Positions 1 to 7,833 of a stretch of DNA of 64,000 nt are shown here, in pieces; the first letter of the stretch is position 1; each line of letters begins with the position of its first letter. Source of the stretch: Aminobacter aminovorans (GTDB lineage: Bacteria; Pseudomonadota; Alphaproteobacteria; Rhizobiales; Rhizobiaceae); the NCBI RefSeq assembly GCF_900445235.1, contig NZ_UFSM01000001.1:1689501-1753500 (forward strand). Reading direction: 5' to 3'. The notes below the pieces were generated by a model, which was not told the origin of the DNA, made no database searches, and saw only the letters and a list, made by a program, of their open reading frames with translations. A program made the position numbers and the translations under genes.

Positions 1-200
1 AGCCGGGGCAGGCGGTGATGGTCGGCGACGACGCCGAAAGCGACGTCGCCGGCGCGTTGCGGGCAGGACTTGGCGGCGGGCTTCTGGTGCGGACGGGGAA
101 ATATCGCGCCGGTGACGAGAGCCGCCACGCGCCGCATCCGAGCGCTGTCGTCGACGATCTGACGGCAGCGGTCGACTGGATTCTTGCCCGTCGAGGCTAG
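1..200 (+). CDS. HAD-superfamily phosphatase, C-terminal fragment
   Basis: The 3' end of a gene that enters from the left edge, read in frame from base 3 to the TAG at 198-200. The visible 65 residues contain MVGDDAESDVAGA, the HAD motif with the paired Asp residues that help bind Mg, followed by an alternating Ala/Gly stretch and the typical end of a HAD-IIA (LHPP/NagD-like) phosphatase. The substrate cannot be read from this fragment. The stop overlaps by four bases the end of the convergent regulator gene, so the two genes meet tail to tail with no room for a separate terminator. Confidence 0.75.
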   Translation, partial: PGQAVMVGDDAESDVAGALRAGLGGGLLVRTGKYRAGDESRHAPHPSAVVDDLTAAVDWILARRG

Positions 201-1177
201 CCTCTGCGCATCCTCATCGGCGGCGTGCCGAAGGCATGCGAGAAGCTGCGAGAGAACGAGGCGGCCGATGAGAAGCCGGTGCGCTCTGCCACCTCGGCCA
301 TGCTGACGCGGGTGTCGACAACCAGCCGGCGCGCGGCGTTCAGCCTGAGCCTGAGATAGTAGGCACCGGGCGTTTCGCCGATCGAGGCGCGAAAGATGCT
401 TTCCAGCGTGCGTGCCGTCACGCCGGCGCGTCTGGCGATCGCGGCGATGGTCAGCGGCTGGTCGACATGCGCTTCCATCAGCCGGATCGCCTGGGCGAGG
501 CGCGGGTCGTAGCCGTCGAGCCGGCCGAGCGAGACCAAGGGCTGCGCGTCGGTCGCGGCGCGCGACTGGTCGTAGATGAAGACGCTGGCGACATCGAGGG
601 CGGTGGCCATGCCAAGGCGCGAGCGCACCAGATGCAGCATCAGGTCGAAGGTGGGGGCGGCACCGCCCGAGGTGAAGACGGGGCCGTCGATGATGTAGCG
701 GTCGGGGCGGACCTCGACCTCGGGGAAGGCTGCGGCGAAATCCTCCATGTCTTCCCAGTGTGTGGTCGCCGTGCGGCCCTCGAGCAGCCCGGCGCGGGCG
801 ACGAGCCAGGTGCCGGCCTCGATGCCGCCGACGGCGCGGGCTTGGCGGGCACAGCGCCTGATGCCGCCGAGCAGCTTCGATGTGGTGTAGCCCTGCGTGC
901 CGAAGCCGGCGATGACCATCAGCACGTCGCATGGCGCGTCGGGGTCGAAGGCGCCCGATACCGCCACCGGCAGGCCGCAGGTGGTGATCGCCGGTTCGCC
1001 GGTGGCGGACACCAGCCGGAAGTCGAAATGCGTTTCGCCTGAAATGCGGTTGGCGGCGCGCAGCGGATCGATGGTCGAGGCGACGCACATGATCGACGCG
1101 CCGGAGAACACCAGCATCGTCACCTTGAGCGGTGAGCGGTCCTCGCGAAAGATTGTCGGCTTTTCGCTTTTTGCCAT
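197..1177 (-). CDS. GlxA/CdhR-family transcriptional regulator (DJ-1/PfpI + AraC HTH)
   Basis: A 326-residue protein with an N-terminal DJ-1/PfpI-like (class I amidotransferase fold) sensing domain, about residues 18-190, and a C-terminal AraC-type double helix-turn-helix, about residues 215-320 (ARRAGVTARTLESIFRASIG, then FSSAASFSRSFSHAFG). This architecture is that of GlxA, GbdR and CdhR, activators of glycine-betaine and carnitine catabolism. It is divergent from the CdhC-like and carnitine dehydrogenase genes, which makes it the likely carnitine-responsive activator. That assignment rests on context and architecture; the ligand is not proven. The start is the ATG at 1177, just before the intergenic repeat. 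Confidence 0.85.
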   Translation of the reverse strand: MAKSEKPTIFREDRSPLKVTMLVFSGASIMCVASTIDPLRAANRISGETHFDFRLVSATGEPAITTCGLPVAVSGAFDPDAPCDVLMVIAGFGTQGYTTSKLLGGIRRCARQARAVGGIEAGTWLVARAGLLEGRTATTHWEDMEDFAAAFPEVEVRPDRYIIDGPVFTSGGAAPTFDLMLHLVRSRLGMATALDVASVFIYDQSRAATDAQPLVSLGRLDGYDPRLAQAIRLMEAHVDQPLTIAAIARRAGVTARTLESIFRASIGETPGAYYLRLRLNAARRLVVDTRVSMAEVAERTGFSSAASFSRSFSHAFGTPPMRMRRG

Positions 1178-1230
1178 TTGTCTTTCGTAAAACGCAAAAC
1201 AAGTCGAGGCAAGCGGCGCGATGATCCCTA

Positions 1231-1334
1231 ACGCATCGGCCCGAAAATCGGCACCGATTTTCGGTAAGCACGATGCGTAGGTTCAAGGTGTTAGAGCGTC
1301 CTTTGCGCGTCCGAATGGACGCGCGGCGCTCTAA
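1231..1334. repeat. Rhizobiales twin-hairpin intergenic repeat, copy 1
   Basis: Two adjacent hairpins. The first has arms ACGCATCG (1231-1238) and CGATGCGT (1271-1278) enclosing a CGAAAATCGG / CCGATTTTCG inner stem. The second has arms TTAGAGCG (1291-1298) and CGCTCTAA (1327-1334) enclosing GCGCGTCC / GGACGCGC. The same two modules occur in reverse order and orientation at 16139-16242. It fills the promoter region between the regulator and the BKACE gene and resembles the short palindromic repeats common in rhizobial genomes. Confidence 0.8.
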
Positions 1335-1356
1335 GTTTCGTATAGGAGGAACTGCG

Positions 1357-2274
1357 ATGCCGCTCGAAATGAACCGCGAGGTTTTCATTACCTGTGCCGT
1401 GACCGGGTCCGGCGGCACGCAGGATCGCAGCCATCTGGTGCCGCGTTCGCCCAAGGAGATTGCCGACTCGGCCATCGAGGCGGCCAAGGCCGGTGCTGCC
1501 ATCGTCCACTGCCATGTCCGCGATCCCGAGACCGGCAAGCCGCGCCGCGATATCCATCTTTACCGCGAGGTGACCGAGCGCATCCGCGCTGCCAATGTCG
1601 ACGTGGTGCTGAACCTGACCGCCGGCATGGGCGGCGACATGGTGTTTGGCGGTGTCGAGACCCCGCTGCCGCTGCAGCAAGCCGGCACCGACATGGGCGG
1701 CGCCACCAACCGCGTCGAGCATGTGCGCCAGTGCCTGCCGGAGATCTGTACGCTCGACTGCGGCACGATGAACTTCGCCGAGGCCGACTATGTCATGACC
1801 AACACGCCGGGCATGTTGCGCGCCATGGGCGGCATGATGACCGCGATGGGCGTGAAGCCTGAGATCGAGGCCTTCGACACCGGCCATCTGTGGTTCGCCA
1901 AGCAGTTGGTGGAGGAGGGCGTGCTGGCGCCCGACGCGCTGGTGCAACTGTGCATGGGCGTGCCGTGGGGCGCGCCCGACGACCTCAACACCTTCATGGC
2001 GATGGTCAACAACGTGCCGAAGAGCTGGACCTTCTCGGCCTTCTCGCTCGGCCGCAACCAGATGGCCTATGCGGCGGCCGCGGTGCTGGCCGGCGGCAAT
2101 GTGCGCGTCGGCCTCGAGGACAATCTCTGGCTCGACAAGGGCGTACTCGCCACCAATGCGCAACTGGTCGAAAAGGCCGTCACCGTCGTCGAGACCCTCG
2201 GCGCGCGGGTGATCGGGCCGCAAGAGGTGCGCAAGAAGCTCAACCTCGTCAAGCGCGCGCCGCTGGCAGCATAA
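1357..2274 (+). CDS. cdhC: BKACE beta-keto acid cleavage enzyme, 3-dehydrocarnitine cleavage (CdhC-like)
   Basis: 305 residues of the BKACE (DUF849) family. These Zn enzymes condense a beta-keto acid with acetyl-CoA and split it into a new CoA ester and acetoacetate. Family hallmarks are the metal-binding HCHVRDP motif near residue 48, the NLTAGMGGD loop, and the GLEDN motif near the C terminus. The ATG at 1357 is chosen over upstream in-frame starts because it follows a strong ribosome site (AGGAGG at 1344-1349), and the longer frame would run through the intergenic repeat. The next gene is carnitine dehydrogenase, whose product 3-dehydrocarnitine is the CdhC substrate, giving glycine betaine-CoA plus acetoacetate. 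The carnitine assignment is by context; other BKACE substrates are possible. Confidence 0.88.
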   Translation: MPLEMNREVFITCAVTGSGGTQDRSHLVPRSPKEIADSAIEAAKAGAAIVHCHVRDPETGKPRRDIHLYREVTERIRAANVDVVLNLTAGMGGDMVFGGVETPLPLQQAGTDMGGATNRVEHVRQCLPEICTLDCGTMNFAEADYVMTNTPGMLRAMGGMMTAMGVKPEIEAFDTGHLWFAKQLVEEGVLAPDALVQLCMGVPWGAPDDLNTFMAMVNNVPKSWTFSAFSLGRNQMAYAAAAVLAGGNVRVGLEDNLWLDKGVLATNAQLVEKAVTVVETLGARVIGPQEVRKKLNLVKRAPLAA

Positions 2275-2305
2275 CGAGATTTCAGAACGCCGGGAGGGCT
2301 TTGTG

Positions 2306-3403
2306 ATGAGCACAATTTCAAAGGCGGCCGCCATCGGCGGCGGGGTGATCGGCGCGGGCTGGGTGGCGCGGCTGCTGCTCAACGGCATCGACGTGTCGAT
2401 CTTCGATCCCGATCCGGAGGCGTCGCGCAAAGTCGGCGAAGTGATGAAGGGTGCGCGCCGCGCCTACAAGCAGATGGTACCAGGTGGACTGCCTAAGGAA
2501 GGCAAGCTGACCTTCGCCAAGACCATCGCCGAAGCGGTCGCCGATGCCGACTTCATCCAGGAAAGCGTGCCCGAACGGCTCGACCTCAAGCACAAGGTGC
2601 TGGCCGAGATCGATCTTCATGCGCCAGCCAACGCGATCATCGGTTCGTCCACTTCGGGCATCAAGCCGTCTGACATGCAGGTGGCGATGAAGAAGCATCC
2701 TGAAAGGCTGGTCGTCGGCCATCCGTTCAACCCGGTCTACCTCTTGCCCATCGTCGAGATCGTCGGAGGCGCGCAGACCTTCCCCGAGGCGATAGAGGTC
2801 GCCAAGGAGATCTATTCGTCGATCGGCATGAAGCCTGTCGTCATCCGCAAGGAGATCGAGGCCTTCGTCGGCGACCGCCTGCTCGAGGCGGCATGGCGCG
2901 AGGCGCTGTGGCTGATCAAGGACGGCATCTGCTCGGTCGAGGAACTTGACGACATCATGCGCTACGGCTTCGGCCTGCGCTGGGCCCAGATGGGTATGTT
3001 CCAGGTCTATCGGGTCGCCGGCGGAGAGGCCGGCATGCGCCACTTCATGGCTCAGTTCGGGCCGTGCCTGAAATGGCCGTGGACCAAGCTGATGGACGTG
3101 CCGGAGTTCAATGACGAGCTTGTCGACCTGATCGCCACCCAGTCGGACGAACAATCCGACAAATGGTCGATCCGCGAGCTGGAAAAGATCCGCGACGACA
3201 ATCTCGTTGCGATCATGGATGCGCTGTCGAAGCAGAACAAAGGCAAGGGCTGGGGCGCTGGTGCGCTCTACAAGGACTACACGAAACAGCTCGCCGCCCA
3301 GGCCAAGCCCAAGGTCTCGAAGGCCGCAGAAAAGGCCAAGGCGAGCAAGCCGGTGAAGAAGGCAGCAAAGGCTGCGAAGAAAGTTGCTGGCAAGAAGGGC
3401 TGA
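2306..3403 (+). CDS. cdhA: L-carnitine 3-dehydrogenase with lysine-rich C-terminal tail
   Basis: A 365-residue NAD-dependent 3-hydroxyacyl-CoA dehydrogenase-fold protein. Residues 8-20 carry the GGGVIGAGW dinucleotide loop; FIQESVPERLDLK, GSSTSGIKPSD and VGHPFNPVYLLPIVEIVGG match carnitine dehydrogenases (CdhA/LcdH) closely. It oxidises L-carnitine to 3-dehydrocarnitine, feeding the BKACE enzyme just upstream. The start is ATG 2306, seven bases after GGGAGGG; a GTG at 2303 is also possible. The dehydrogenase ends near residue 333 and is followed by a 32-residue tail with 13 lysines and many alanines, similar to histone H1-like tails. Some rhizobial homologues instead end in a thioesterase domain, which is absent here. 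Confidence 0.92.
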   Translation: MSTISKAAAIGGGVIGAGWVARLLLNGIDVSIFDPDPEASRKVGEVMKGARRAYKQMVPGGLPKEGKLTFAKTIAEAVADADFIQESVPERLDLKHKVLAEIDLHAPANAIIGSSTSGIKPSDMQVAMKKHPERLVVGHPFNPVYLLPIVEIVGGAQTFPEAIEVAKEIYSSIGMKPVVIRKEIEAFVGDRLLEAAWREALWLIKDGICSVEELDDIMRYGFGLRWAQMGMFQVYRVAGGEAGMRHFMAQFGPCLKWPWTKLMDVPEFNDELVDLIATQSDEQSDKWSIRELEKIRDDNLVAIMDALSKQNKGKGWGAGALYKDYTKQLAAQAKPKVSKAAEKAKASKPVKKAAKAAKKVAGKKG

Positions 3404-3423
3404 GGCGATGCGCGTGGAGGTCG

Positions 3424-3608
3424 ACCCCCACTCCGGTTTGCTGCGCAAACCACCTCTCCCACGTTCGACGGGGGAGAGGAAGGGTGCGACGTCTTCGGCC
3501 GCCGCCCCTCTTCACCAACTATCAGGCAAGGGCACCCGGCGCCCCGCTGGCCTTCCTCTCCCTCGGGCAGGGGGAGAGGTGGCGCGCGTAGCGCGACGGA
3601 GTGGGGGT
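3424..3608. repeat. Intergenic inverted-repeat element (CCCCACTCCGG...CGGAGTGGGG)
   Basis: The gap between the carnitine dehydrogenase and acyl-CoA dehydrogenase genes holds facing copies of one sequence. The left unit (3424-3480) reads CCCCCACTCCGG then ACCTCTCCC then GGGGGAGAGGAAGG. The right unit (3551-3608) reads CCTTCCTCTCCC then GGGGGAGAGGT then CGGAGTGGGGG. Short open frames run through it in several directions, but none has a protein-like sequence. It splits the catabolic genes by about 260 bases and may separate transcription units or act at the RNA level. Confidence 0.75.
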
Positions 3609-3665
3609 GATTCCGCTCCTCTGGCGTGCAAGTCCGGTAACCCGCTGCAATCAAGGGTCTAAGCC

Positions 3666-4829
3666 ATGCATTTCGGTCTGTCCGAGGAACAACAGCTGAT
3701 CGTCGACACGACGCGCGCCTTCGTCGAGAATGAGCTCTATCCGCATGAGCTGGAGGTTGAACGATCAGGCCATCTCCGTCGCGAGCTGATCGAAGAGATC
3801 AAGGCAAAGGCGATATCAGCCGGGCTCTATGCCGCCAACATGCCGGCGGATGTCGGAGGTGCCGGGCTCGATACGCTGACCTGGCTACTCTATGAGAAAG
3901 AGCTCGGCCGCGCCAACTACGCACTGCACTGGACCTGCGTGGCGCGCCCGTCCAACATCCTGCTGGCCGGCACGCCCGAGCAGCGCGAGAAGTATCTGTT
4001 TCCCTGCATCCGCGGCGAAAAGTCGGACTGTCTCGCAATGACCGAGCCGGGGGCGGGTTCCGACCTCCGCGGCATGAAGGCGTCTGCTGTCCAGGATGGC
4101 AGCGACTGGGTGCTCAACGGGACCAAGCATTTCATCTCCCACGCCGACATCGCCGATTTCGCCATCGTCTTCATGGCTTCGGGCGAGGAAGAGACACCAC
4201 GCGGCAAGCGCAAGAAGATCACCGCGTTTTTCGTCGACAAGGGTGCGCCTGGCTTTACCGTGCGCGACGGCTACCGCAACGTCTCGCATCGCGGCTACAC
4301 CAATTCGGTGCTGGAGTTCGATGACTGCCGGCTGCCGGCAAGCCAGGTTCTTGGCGAGGTGCACAAGGGCTTCGAGGTTGCCAACAGCTGGCTCGGCGCC
4401 ACCCGCCTGCAGGTCGGCGCGACCTGCCTCGGCCGTGCCGAACGCGCGCTCGGCCATGCCATCGACTATGCCGCGCAGCGCCAGCAGTTCGGCCAGCAGA
4501 TCGGCAAGTTCCAGGGCGTGTCGTTCAAGCTTGCCGACATGGCGACCGAGCTCAAGGCGGCCGAGCTGATGGTGATGGAGGCTGGCTGGAAATACGACCA
4601 GGGCACGGTCACCGACCAGGACATGGCGATGGCCAAGCTCAAGGCCACCGAGATGCTGGCCTTCGTTGCCGACGAGGCGATCCAGATCCATGGCGGCATG
4701 GGCCTGATGGACGACCTGCCGCTCGAGCGCATCTGGCGCGATGCGCGCGTCGAACGCATCTGGGAAGGCACCTCGGAAATCCAGCGCCACATCATTTCGC
4801 GCGCGTTACTGAGGGCGGTGGGCGGATGA
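3666..4829 (+). CDS. Acyl-CoA dehydrogenase, candidate gamma-butyrobetainyl-CoA dehydrogenase
   Basis: 387 residues with the full acyl-CoA dehydrogenase fold: N-terminal helical domain, FAD-contacting beta domain (AMTEPGAGSDLRG; FISHADIADF), and C-terminal domain with QQFGQQIGKFQG, IQIHGGMG and WEGTSEIQR. Glu367 in WEGTSEI sits at the catalytic-base position of this family. It would introduce an alpha-beta double bond into an acyl-CoA and pass electrons to ETF. Its place between carnitine dehydrogenase and the CoA ligase/CaiD genes suggests gamma-butyrobetainyl-CoA to crotonobetainyl-CoA. The enzyme class is seen in the sequence; the substrate is inferred. Confidence 0.9.
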   Translation: MHFGLSEEQQLIVDTTRAFVENELYPHELEVERSGHLRRELIEEIKAKAISAGLYAANMPADVGGAGLDTLTWLLYEKELGRANYALHWTCVARPSNILLAGTPEQREKYLFPCIRGEKSDCLAMTEPGAGSDLRGMKASAVQDGSDWVLNGTKHFISHADIADFAIVFMASGEEETPRGKRKKITAFFVDKGAPGFTVRDGYRNVSHRGYTNSVLEFDDCRLPASQVLGEVHKGFEVANSWLGATRLQVGATCLGRAERALGHAIDYAAQRQQFGQQIGKFQGVSFKLADMATELKAAELMVMEAGWKYDQGTVTDQDMAMAKLKATEMLAFVADEAIQIHGGMGLMDDLPLERIWRDARVERIWEGTSEIQRHIISRALLRAVGG

Positions 4830-4911
4830 GCTTGGCGCTGCGCAGGCGGCAATCCGGTTTGACCTTGCTCCTTGTGGGCAAGGTGGCCCGCAGGGCCGGG
4901 TGGAGGTGGAA

Positions 4912-7029
4912 ATGAGTAGCTCGACTTTGACCACCTCCACCCCGAAGCCTGGCGGCCGTCTCGAACGCCTGCTGCGCCCCAGATCCATCGCAGTGTTCGG
5001 CGGTTCGCAGGCGGCGGCCGTGGTCAGGCAATGCCTGAAGATGGGCTTTGCCGGCGACATCTGGCCGGTGCACCCGACAAAGGCCGAGGTCGAGGGCATC
5101 AGAACCTTCCGCTCGGTGGCCGAACTGCCGGCAGCCCCCGATGCCGCCTTTGTCGGTGTCAACCGCTTCCTGACCATCGAAGTGATCGCAGCGCTTGCCG
5201 AGCGCGGGGCGGGCGGGGCGATCTGCTTTGCCTCCGGCTTCCTCGAGGCCGGCCACGACGATGCCGATGGCGAGCGGCTGCAGGCCGAGTTGGTGGCGGC
5301 CGCCGGTGCGATGCCTGTCATCGGACCCAATTGCTACGGCCTGATCAACTATGCCGACGGCGCGCTTTTGTGGCCAGACCAGCACGGCGGCCAGAGGCTC
5401 GCACCTGATCGGCGCGGCGTTGCCATCATCACGCAATCCTCCAACATCGCCTGCAACCTGACGATGCAGAAGCGCGGCCTGCCGGTCGCCTTCCTGATGA
5501 CGGCCGGCAACCAGGCGCAGACCGGGCTCTCCGAGATGGCGCTGGGCCTGATCGAGGACGAGCGCGTCTCCTGCCTTGGCCTGCATATCGAAGGTTTCGA
5601 CACCGTCGACGGCTTCGAGAAACTGGCGGCGCGGGCGCGCGAACTGAACAAGCCGATCGTCGCCATGAAGGTCGGCCGCTCCGAGCAGGCGCGCAAGGCG
5701 ACGATCTCGCACACGGCGTCGCTGGCTGGCTCGGATGCCGCCTCCGATGCCTTCCTCAAACGCCTGGGCATTGCCCGTGTCGACACCATCCCGTCCCTGC
5801 TCGAAACGCTGAAGCTGTTGCACGCTGTCGGTCCTCTGCCGGGCTTCACGCTATCGTCGATGAGCTGTTCGGGCGGCGAGGCCTCCGTCATGGCCGACAG
5901 CGCCGAAGGCCGGCGGCTGAGCTTTCCGGCGCTTACGCCCGAGCACTATGCGCGGATAAAATCGACGCTCGGCGCCTTCGTTGCGGTCGCCAATCCGCTC
6001 GACTACCACACCTTCATCTGGAACGACGAGCCGGCGATGACGGCCACTTTCACCGCCATGGCATCAGGCGGTTTCGACCTCAACATGCTGGTGCTCGATT
6101 TCCCGCGTAACGACCGCTGCTCGGATGCCGACTGGTGGCCGACCGTCAGCGCCTTCGAGGCGGCGCTGAAAGCCAATGGCGCGTCTGGTGCGGTGGTTGC
6201 ATCGATGTCGGAGAACCTGACCGAAGAACACGCCGCCGATCTGTTCGCGCGTGGCATCGTGCCGTTGCAGGGCATAGCGGAGGCGATGGACGCGGCGGAG
6301 GCTGCGGCATTCATTGGCGAGGCGTTGGCGAGGCCCGTTGCGGCGGCGGTGGGGCGTGACACTGATGCACCCCGCTCCGGCAACAGGCCAGAGGGGGGCA
6401 AGGCGACGCTCGACGAAGCCGCAGCCAAATCCCTGCTGCGCGACGCGGGTCTCGCCGTGCCGGTCGGCCGTCGCGCCGCAAGCGTCGCGGAGGCCATAGC
6501 TGTGGCGGAGGCGCTGGGCTATCCCGTTGCGCTCAAGGCGCTCGGCGTCGCCCACAAGAGCGAACTCGGTGCCGTCAGGCTCGACCTGCGGACCGGCGAG
6601 GAGGTCGGCGCGGCGGCTTCAGCCCTGTTGCCACTCGGCTTCGGCCTCTATGTCGAAAAGATGGTCTCGGGCGGCGTGGCCGAGCTGATCGTCGGTGTCA
6701 CCAGCGATCCGCTGTTCGGGCCTGTGATGACCATCGGTACCGGCGGCGTGCTGGTCGAACTGCTCAAGGACAGCGCCACGCTGCTGCTGCCCGCCGCGCG
6801 CGGCGAGGTCGAGGCGGCGCTCAAGGGGCTGAAGATGTATCCGTTGCTCCAAGGCTATCGCGGCCGCGCCAGCGCGGATGTCGGTGCCGCGGTCGATGCG
6901 ATCATCGCCATATCAGGCTTTGCGTTGCATCATGCCGACGCAATCGAGGAACTCGATATCAATCCGCTGATCGTCTGCGGCGAAGGGCAGGGCGCCTGGA
7001 TTGCGGATGCGCTGCTGGTGACGGCCTAG
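4912..7029 (+). CDS. Single-chain ADP-forming acyl-CoA ligase (acetate-CoA ligase family)
   Basis: 705 residues in the order CoA-binding Rossmann domain (about 15-130), succinyl-CoA-synthetase-like ligase domains (about 140-460), and an ATP-grasp domain at the C terminus (about 480-705; GYPVALKALGVAHKSELGAV, GTGGVLVELLKD, ELDINPLIV). These enzymes make acyl-CoA from acid, CoA and ATP with release of ADP and phosphate. The start ATG 4912 has GGAGG five bases upstream; an in-frame GTG lies at 4900. It lies 12 bases before the CaiD-like gene, so it probably activates the same substrate (gamma-butyrobetaine, crotonobetaine or carnitine), in place of the AMP-forming CaiC of enterobacteria. Confidence 0.87.
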   Translation: MSSSTLTTSTPKPGGRLERLLRPRSIAVFGGSQAAAVVRQCLKMGFAGDIWPVHPTKAEVEGIRTFRSVAELPAAPDAAFVGVNRFLTIEVIAALAERGAGGAICFASGFLEAGHDDADGERLQAELVAAAGAMPVIGPNCYGLINYADGALLWPDQHGGQRLAPDRRGVAIITQSSNIACNLTMQKRGLPVAFLMTAGNQAQTGLSEMALGLIEDERVSCLGLHIEGFDTVDGFEKLAARARELNKPIVAMKVGRSEQARKATISHTASLAGSDAASDAFLKRLGIARVDTIPSLLETLKLLHAVGPLPGFTLSSMSCSGGEASVMADSAEGRRLSFPALTPEHYARIKSTLGAFVAVANPLDYHTFIWNDEPAMTATFTAMASGGFDLNMLVLDFPRNDRCSDADWWPTVSAFEAALKANGASGAVVASMSENLTEEHAADLFARGIVPLQGIAEAMDAAEAAAFIGEALARPVAAAVGRDTDAPRSGNRPEGGKATLDEAAAKSLLRDAGLAVPVGRRAASVAEAIAVAEALGYPVALKALGVAHKSELGAVRLDLRTGEEVGAAASALLPLGFGLYVEKMVSGGVAELIVGVTSDPLFGPVMTIGTGGVLVELLKDSATLLLPAARGEVEAALKGLKMYPLLQGYRGRASADVGAAVDAIIAISGFALHHADAIEELDINPLIVCGEGQGAWIADALLVTA

Positions 7030-7041
7030 AGGGAGAGAAGA

Positions 7042-7824
7042 ATGTCCGATGTCGTGAAAACACGTCGCGAGGGTGCGATCCTCGAAGTCACGCTCGACCG
7101 GCCCAAGGCCAATGCCATCGACCTCGCTACATCGCGGCTCTTGGGCGAGACCTTCAAGGCCTTCCGCGACGATGACGGCCTGCGCATCGCCATCGTCAAG
7201 ACCGCGGGGGAGAAGTTCTTCTCGGCCGGCTGGGACCTCAAGGCGGCTGCCAATGGCGATGCGGTCGATGGCGATTACGGCGTCGGCGGCTTCGGCGGGC
7301 TGCAGGAACTGCGCGACCTCAACAAGCCTGTCATCGCCTGCGTCAACGGCATGGCTGTCGGCGGCGGCTTCGAGCTGGCGCTGTCCTGCGACCTGATCTA
7401 CGCCTCCGAGCATTCGAGCTTTGCCTTGCCGGAGATCAAGGCCGGCACGCTGGCCGACGCTGCCACCATCAAGCTGCCCAAGCGCATTCCCTACCATGTG
7501 GCGATGGACCTTCTGCTGACCGGGCGCTGGATGGACGTGGCCGAGGCGCATCGCTGGGGCCTGGTCAACGAGGTGCTGCCGGCCGACGGGCTCGAGGACC
7601 GTGTATGGGAGATCGCCCGCCTGCTTGCCGGCGGTCCACCGCTGGTCTTCGCCGCCATCAAGGAGGTGGCGCGCGCGGCCGAGGGAACCGGCTTCCAGGA
7701 AACGATGAACCGCATCACCAAGCGCCAATTCCCAACGGTCGACGAACTCTACGCCTCGGAGGACAATCTCGAAGGCTTCAAGGCGTTCGCCGAAAAGCGC
7801 GATCCGGTGTGGAAGGGGAAGTAG
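7042..7824 (+). CDS. caiD: Enoyl-CoA hydratase family, CaiD-like carnitinyl-CoA dehydratase
   Basis: 260 residues of the crotonase fold. It follows enterobacterial CaiD nearly end to end: ILEVTLDRPKANAID, GEKFFSAGWDLKAAA, GGGFELALSCDLI, SFALPEIKAGTL and the C-terminal FAEKRDPVWKGK. The FSAGWDLKAA and MAVGGGFELA segments form the CoA-oxyanion hole. The reaction is reversible hydration of crotonobetainyl-CoA to L-carnitinyl-CoA. It is tightly spaced with the ligase (12 bases) and the esterase (9 bases), indicating one operon. In CaiD a Glu follows FALPEAKLGIVP; here the segment reads FALPEIKAGTLAD, so the active-site loop differs somewhat. Confidence 0.88.
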   Translation: MSDVVKTRREGAILEVTLDRPKANAIDLATSRLLGETFKAFRDDDGLRIAIVKTAGEKFFSAGWDLKAAANGDAVDGDYGVGGFGGLQELRDLNKPVIACVNGMAVGGGFELALSCDLIYASEHSSFALPEIKAGTLADAATIKLPKRIPYHVAMDLLLTGRWMDVAEAHRWGLVNEVLPADGLEDRVWEIARLLAGGPPLVFAAIKEVARAAEGTGFQETMNRITKRQFPTVDELYASEDNLEGFKAFAEKRDPVWKGK

Positions 7825-7833
7825 GCCGGCTCG

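Noticed and set aside
1273..1356. N-terminal extension of the BKACE protein from an ATG at 1273
   Set aside because: The segment is the intergenic repeat; AGGAGG lies before the ATG at 1357.
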